Below are positions 61,033-64,000 of a stretch of DNA of 64,000 nt, one piece after another. The stretch is taken from NCBI GenBank assembly GCA_944382715.1, contig CALWNC010000005.1, forward strand, positions 37,592 to 101,591, written 5' to 3'. Under the pieces are notes generated by a model. It was not told the DNA's origin. It did no database searches and worked only from the letters and a program-made list of their open reading frames with translations. Positions within the stretch are counted from its first letter, which is position 1. The number at the start of each line of letters is the position of its first letter. Origin of the DNA: an uncultured Clostridia bacterium (lineage in GTDB: Bacteria > Bacillota > Clostridia > Christensenellales > UBA1242). A program made the position numbers and the translations under genes.

Positions 61033-61436
61033 TGGATATTAATGATTTTAGTGACCTATCTGATTTTACACTTGGAGAGGTTGAAAAAATAAGCGAATCT
61101 ATTGGTGGTGTTGGACCATCTAAAAAATTAATTAAAAGTATGAATAATCAAATAATGCGATATACAAAACTTTATTCAAAGCCACTATTTAAAGCTGAAA
61201 AAAGAAGAATTAAGTTGTGGGAAGCCATAGACACAATGCCTCACGGCTTTTGGTGGAAATTATTTCACACTAGGTTATGGAAACAAGTTAAAGCAGAACT
61301 AAAAGCACAAGGTATAATTGACAAATACGAAAAAGAAAAGAAACAAAAACCCGAAAAACAAGTATATTATCCCGTTTTAGTCAAAGAAAGTTCCGTTCCA
61401 GAGATTTACGAAGAAGATGAAGATAGCAAGGAGTAA
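61032..61436 (+). CDS. Unknown protein coupled to the Zot gene (134 aa)
   Basis: Soluble; MDINDFSDLSDFTLGEVEKI at the start, FWWKLFHTRLWKQVKAELKA in the middle, acidic C-terminus. ATG overlaps the Zot stop (TAATG), so it probably acts with Zot. A TM-free pXI-like partner is conceivable but unsupported. Confidence 0.5.
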   Translation: MDINDFSDLSDFTLGEVEKISESIGGVGPSKKLIKSMNNQIMRYTKLYSKPLFKAEKRRIKLWEAIDTMPHGFWWKLFHTRLWKQVKAELKAQGIIDKYEKEKKQKPEKQVYYPVLVKESSVPEIYEEDEDSKE

Positions 61437-61439
61437 AAA

Positions 61440-61823
61440 ATGGGATTATTTGGAAGAAAAAAAACAGGGTTTGCTGATACTAAAAAAGTTTCACACGAAA
61501 GACACCCTGCACATTATAGAAAAACTGGAAAAGATGATATTGAATATATTACAACAACACATCATAATCCAGCAAAAATTAAAGATAAAGAAATTGAAAC
61601 TAAACCTTTAAAAAAGAATTTTAATCCAAAAGATAAAAAACAAGCCTATGTTGTTCCTATCGTATTTGAAGGTAAAAGGTCAGCCTTGGGTGAAGAAAAA
61701 ACTAATTATAGAGTATCCGATGAAGATAAGTCTTTAATTAATGAAATATTTAAAAAATCACCTAGGCAAAAAGTTATAAAAACAAGTAATTCAAAAAAAG
61801 GAGCGAAAAAAAAGAAGAGGTAA
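61440..61823 (+). CDS. Basic protein, paralogue of 59295 gene
   Basis: 127 residues. KVSHERHPAHYRKTGKDD, IEYITTTHHNPAK, PKDKKQAYVVPIVFEGKRSA and a Lys-rich end. Shares ordered motifs with the protein at 59295. AAGGAG before ATG. See that entry for the family. Confidence 0.6.
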   Translation: MGLFGRKKTGFADTKKVSHERHPAHYRKTGKDDIEYITTTHHNPAKIKDKEIETKPLKKNFNPKDKKQAYVVPIVFEGKRSALGEEKTNYRVSDEDKSLINEIFKKSPRQKVIKTSNSKKGAKKKKR

Positions 61824-62074
61824 CTGTTGCCGTGTCATCTATAACTATATAGTTATACTTGCTATGCTACTACTCTTCTAAAAAGTGTCTAACAGGTAAA
61901 ACAAGAAACCCTTGAGGTTAGAGGGACTGCAAAGTTAATAGTTTTTAAACTAATTGAAGACATAAGTCAACACCGAGTCCAATCACTTATACAAGAAAAC
62001 TTGTAATGTTATTATATGTAATTTTAAAAAAATTATCAAGTATTTTTAATAAATTTTGTAAGGAGAATAAACCA
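61824..62074. other. Gene-free region with an 18-bp palindrome
   Basis: TATAACTATATAGTTATA (61840-61857) is a perfect palindrome. The region after it is less AT-rich than usual (GAAACCCTTGAGGTTAGAGG) without a frame. It could be an operator or part of an origin. Confidence 0.45.
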
Positions 62075-62386
62075 ATGACAGAAATAAACAAACCAAAAAC
62101 GCAAAAAGAAAAGCGAGATGAAAGAATTAATAAAATTTTCAATGTTTCAAAAGAAATGGACTCTATAATCAATCAGTCAGTCACAGACCCCGAAATAAAA
62201 GAAAAACTTTTGCTTAAAAATAAAGAATTAAAATCATTATGCTATGCTCAATCATCAGTGATTAGGCTTGGTTATATGATTTACTTCTTTCCTAAACTTC
62301 CGAAAGAGAAAAAAGACCAATATATAAAGGGTCTTGTTTCAAATTTAAGTAAGGTAGTTAATAAAGATGCCGTTAACGAGAGTTAA
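62075..62386 (+). CDS. Unknown helical protein (103 aa)
   Basis: From ATG 62075, with AAGGAG upstream; the frame opens earlier without one. MTEINKPKTQKEKRDERINK, then helical (VSKEMDSIINQSVTDPEIKE). Soluble. Function unknown. Confidence 0.55.
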   Translation: MTEINKPKTQKEKRDERINKIFNVSKEMDSIINQSVTDPEIKEKLLLKNKELKSLCYAQSSVIRLGYMIYFFPKLPKEKKDQYIKGLVSNLSKVVNKDAVNES

Positions 62387-62453
62387 TTCTTAAATTTATT
62401 TAAGAAAGAAACCTAAAAGCAAAGTTATTTTTTAAATTACTTTACTTTAATAA

Positions 62454-62560
62454 ATTAATAAGATTTTTAATTAAGTGAATTATTAGTTTTTTTAATTTTT
62501 TTGTTTAGCTTGCTAACAAAAAATTAAAAAATAATAAAAACAATTAAAAATCTTATTAAT
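62454..62560. repeat. Long inverted repeat (cruciform-forming)
   Basis: Outer arms ATTAATAAGATTTTTAATT (62454-62472) and its exact complement (62542-62560); innermost TTAGC-TT-GCTAA (62505-62516). The stretch between also pairs, with some mismatches, giving arms of about 50 bases around a two-base centre. Confidence 0.8.
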
Positions 62561-62599
62561 TAAACTAGCATTTATAAGATAGGGACGACCTATTGAAAT

Positions 62600-62663
62600 A
62601 CTATTGAATTTCCGAAAATTCAATAGTCACAATGTGAAATGCTTTTAAGTCGCCGTAAGGCGA
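62600..62663. other. Two further perfect hairpins before the 62722 gene
   Basis: ACTATTGAATTT-CCGA-AAATTCAATAGT (62600-62627), 12-bp stem. TCGCC-GTAA-GGCGA (62650-62663) with a GNRA-type loop. With the long inverted repeat they form a hairpin cluster of about 210 bases, which would be typical of a phage or plasmid origin. Confidence 0.65.
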
Positions 62664-62721
62664 TAACGATTTTTAAAAAATTACTACAAAAAAAAATAAT
62701 AAAAAATTTAGGAGAAAACCT

Positions 62722-63099
62722 ATGAAAAAAAATTATGTTCACCATTATGAGATTATTAATGAAATTAAAAAATCGCAAGAAAGTCTTGAAATTGATATTA
62801 AAATGTGTATTAGAGATGAAAAAAGAATTGAAAACTTAAAAACACTATCAAAGTATACTGAAGAAAATGAGTTTATACCATTCTCAAAAGATGAGATTTT
62901 TTATGATTATGAAAAATTGGAATTTTATAGTCATCTTTTAAATAAAAATAAAGAACCATACAATTTTAAGACAAAAAAAATGCCAGATACTGCAGGTGAA
63001 TTATTAGAAGACTTTATCAATTTTGTAAATGAATACAAAGGTCATAAGTGTGGTATAGGTCACTTTTTAATTCAAAAATACTTAGATGAAAGAAGTTAA
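62722..63099 (+). CDS. Unknown protein (125 aa)
   Basis: MKKNYVHHYEIINEIKKSQE, helical and acidic, ending NEYKGHKCGIGHFLIQKYLD. AGGAG before ATG. Overlaps the methyltransferase frame by 14 bases if that gene starts at 63086. Function unknown. Confidence 0.5.
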   Translation: MKKNYVHHYEIINEIKKSQESLEIDIKMCIRDEKRIENLKTLSKYTEENEFIPFSKDEIFYDYEKLEFYSHLLNKNKEPYNFKTKKMPDTAGELLEDFINFVNEYKGHKCGIGHFLIQKYLDERS

Positions 63100-63916
63100 A
63101 ACAATGATTGAACTAGACAAAATTTATAACGCAGATTGCTATGAGAAAATAAAAGAGATTCCAGACAAAAGCATAGATTGTATTTACACAGACATTCCTT
63201 ACTTATATCAAACTGGTGGAACTAGCAAGACTGAAATGGGTTCAAGACGAAAGAAACTTAATAATGAATTGCATAATTTTAATTTAAAACTACAACATAG
63301 TGACAAATCAAAATATAATTCGATTAGGATTGATAAATATCAGGCTCAAAAACGGCTTGATATTGTTTCAATGGATACTGGCATAGATTATGCCATATTA
63401 GATGATTTTTGCCGTGTAATGAAAAAAACAAATATATTTATATGGTGCAGTAAAAGTCAAATTTTAGACTTACTAAAATACTTTGTTGAAAAAAAATCGT
63501 GTTATTTTGAATTGCTTGTCTGGGCTAAAACAAACGCAATGCCAACAAATCAATGTTTTTTGTCTGATCTAGAATATTGCCTTTATTTTAGAGAGCCTGG
63601 TTTAAAAATAAATAATGCTTATGAACTAAAATCTAAGTGGTATGAAAGTGGAAGTAACAAAAAAGATAAGGCAAAATGGTTGCATCCAACTATTAAACCA
63701 TTAAAATTTGTAACAAATCATATCTTGCTAGCAACAAATCCTGGAGATATTGTGTTAGACTGTTTTGCTGGCTCAGGCACAACTGCAGTTGCTTGTAAAA
63801 ACACAGGCAGACATTTTATCTTAATTGAAAAGAATAAAGATTTTTATAAAATTGCAAATGACCGAGTAAATAACCAAGTGGACTGTCAAGGTCAATATAG
63901 TATGTTTGCGATGTAA
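63086..63916 (+). CDS. DNA methyltransferase (N4-cytosine/N6-adenine, beta-type order)
   Basis: 276 residues; ATG 63104 (MIELDKIYNADCYEKIKEIP) is an equally good start. The catalytic motif appears early as TDIPY, a variant of (D/N)PP(Y/F), and the SAM-binding motif late as DCFAGSGTTAVACKN, with FILIEKNKDFYKIANDRV after it. No restriction enzyme gene is seen, so it is probably an orphan methylase protecting or regulating phage DNA. Confidence 0.85.
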   Translation: MKEVKTMIELDKIYNADCYEKIKEIPDKSIDCIYTDIPYLYQTGGTSKTEMGSRRKKLNNELHNFNLKLQHSDKSKYNSIRIDKYQAQKRLDIVSMDTGIDYAILDDFCRVMKKTNIFIWCSKSQILDLLKYFVEKKSCYFELLVWAKTNAMPTNQCFLSDLEYCLYFREPGLKINNAYELKSKWYESGSNKKDKAKWLHPTIKPLKFVTNHILLATNPGDIVLDCFAGSGTTAVACKNTGRHFILIEKNKDFYKIANDRVNNQVDCQGQYSMFAM

Positions 63917-63933
63917 AAAACGGAGAAAAAAAT

Positions 63934-64000
63934 ATGCGATTATTTCAAATAAAAAATAAAGAAATGTATAACGGAAAAGATGAAAAAAGAAATGGTACAC
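63934..64000 (+). CDS. Start of a further gene (partial)
   Basis: ATG 63934 after CGGAG; MRLFQIKNKEMYNGKDEKRN and open to the window edge. Too short to identify; probably part of element 2. Confidence 0.45.
   Translation, partial: MRLFQIKNKEMYNGKDEKRNGT

Overview
The window is low-GC, Bacillota-like bacterial DNA. Genes mostly have AGGAGG-type ribosome sites, the promoters I can read are sigma-A-like (TTGACA, 17 bp, TATAAT), and the content includes a type II-A CRISPR module, CadA/ArsR metal genes and Firmicute-type integrases. Host genes appear to use the standard code. An uncultured gut Firmicute is my inference.

Host part, 1-38.4 kb. (a) 86-3.7 kb: a RelA/SpoT-type synthetase whose HD hydrolase domain is degenerate, an AlkD-like DNA glycosylase and a separate small alarmone hydrolase, so synthesis and hydrolysis sit on different proteins. 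(b) gpsA faces an operon-like run (5.1-12.3 kb) led by a release-factor-like protein that keeps GGQ but lacks the stop-codon-reading segment, then a UvrD-like helicase, a coiled-coil protein, a membrane-anchored GLUG-repeat protein and an HAD phosphatase. (c) 12.7-19.5 kb: complete type II-A CRISPR-Cas (cas9, cas1, cas2, csn2, seven-spacer array). Its tracrRNA lies on the opposite strand inside the cas9 leader, with near-consensus promoters for both. (d) 19.8-34 kb: membrane protein, thioesterase, ZIP metal importer, two MacB-like ABC transporters, aldo-keto reductase, rhodanese-TtcA-like fusion, and a metal-efflux operon (ArsR repressor, separate HMA chaperone, P1B-ATPase) with two copies of one operator. 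(e) 34.2-37.4 kb: a flavodoxin/reductase cluster with a broken SDR gene and a broken LysR regulator.

Mobile part, 38.2-64 kb. Two elements seem to have stacked at tRNA-Arg(ACG) genes. Each copy of the junction has the 15-base string TCTACGGATTACTTG, an AT-rich spacer, a tRNA-Arg and a convergent tyrosine integrase. Element 1 (about 38.2-48.0 kb) carries an integrase with an embedded HTH, an excisionase, XRE regulators, a set of promoters sharing an ATCACTTTGT operator motif, unknown genes, and an HUH replication initiator. That initiator and a neighbouring small gene contain in-frame TGA codons at positions that make sense as tryptophan.

Element 2 (48.0 kb to beyond the window) has an integrase, two paralogous repressor modules, a beta-clamp-like protein, a pIII-like surface protein with a C-terminal membrane anchor, small membrane proteins that could be coat subunits, a coiled-coil protein with zinc-ribbon-like repeats, a Zot-type ATPase and a DNA methyltransferase. 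I read it as an inovirus-like (filamentous phage) prophage. It also holds several structured noncoding blocks that could be replication or packaging signals.

All calls come from reading the sequence and the supplied translations. No database search was run.
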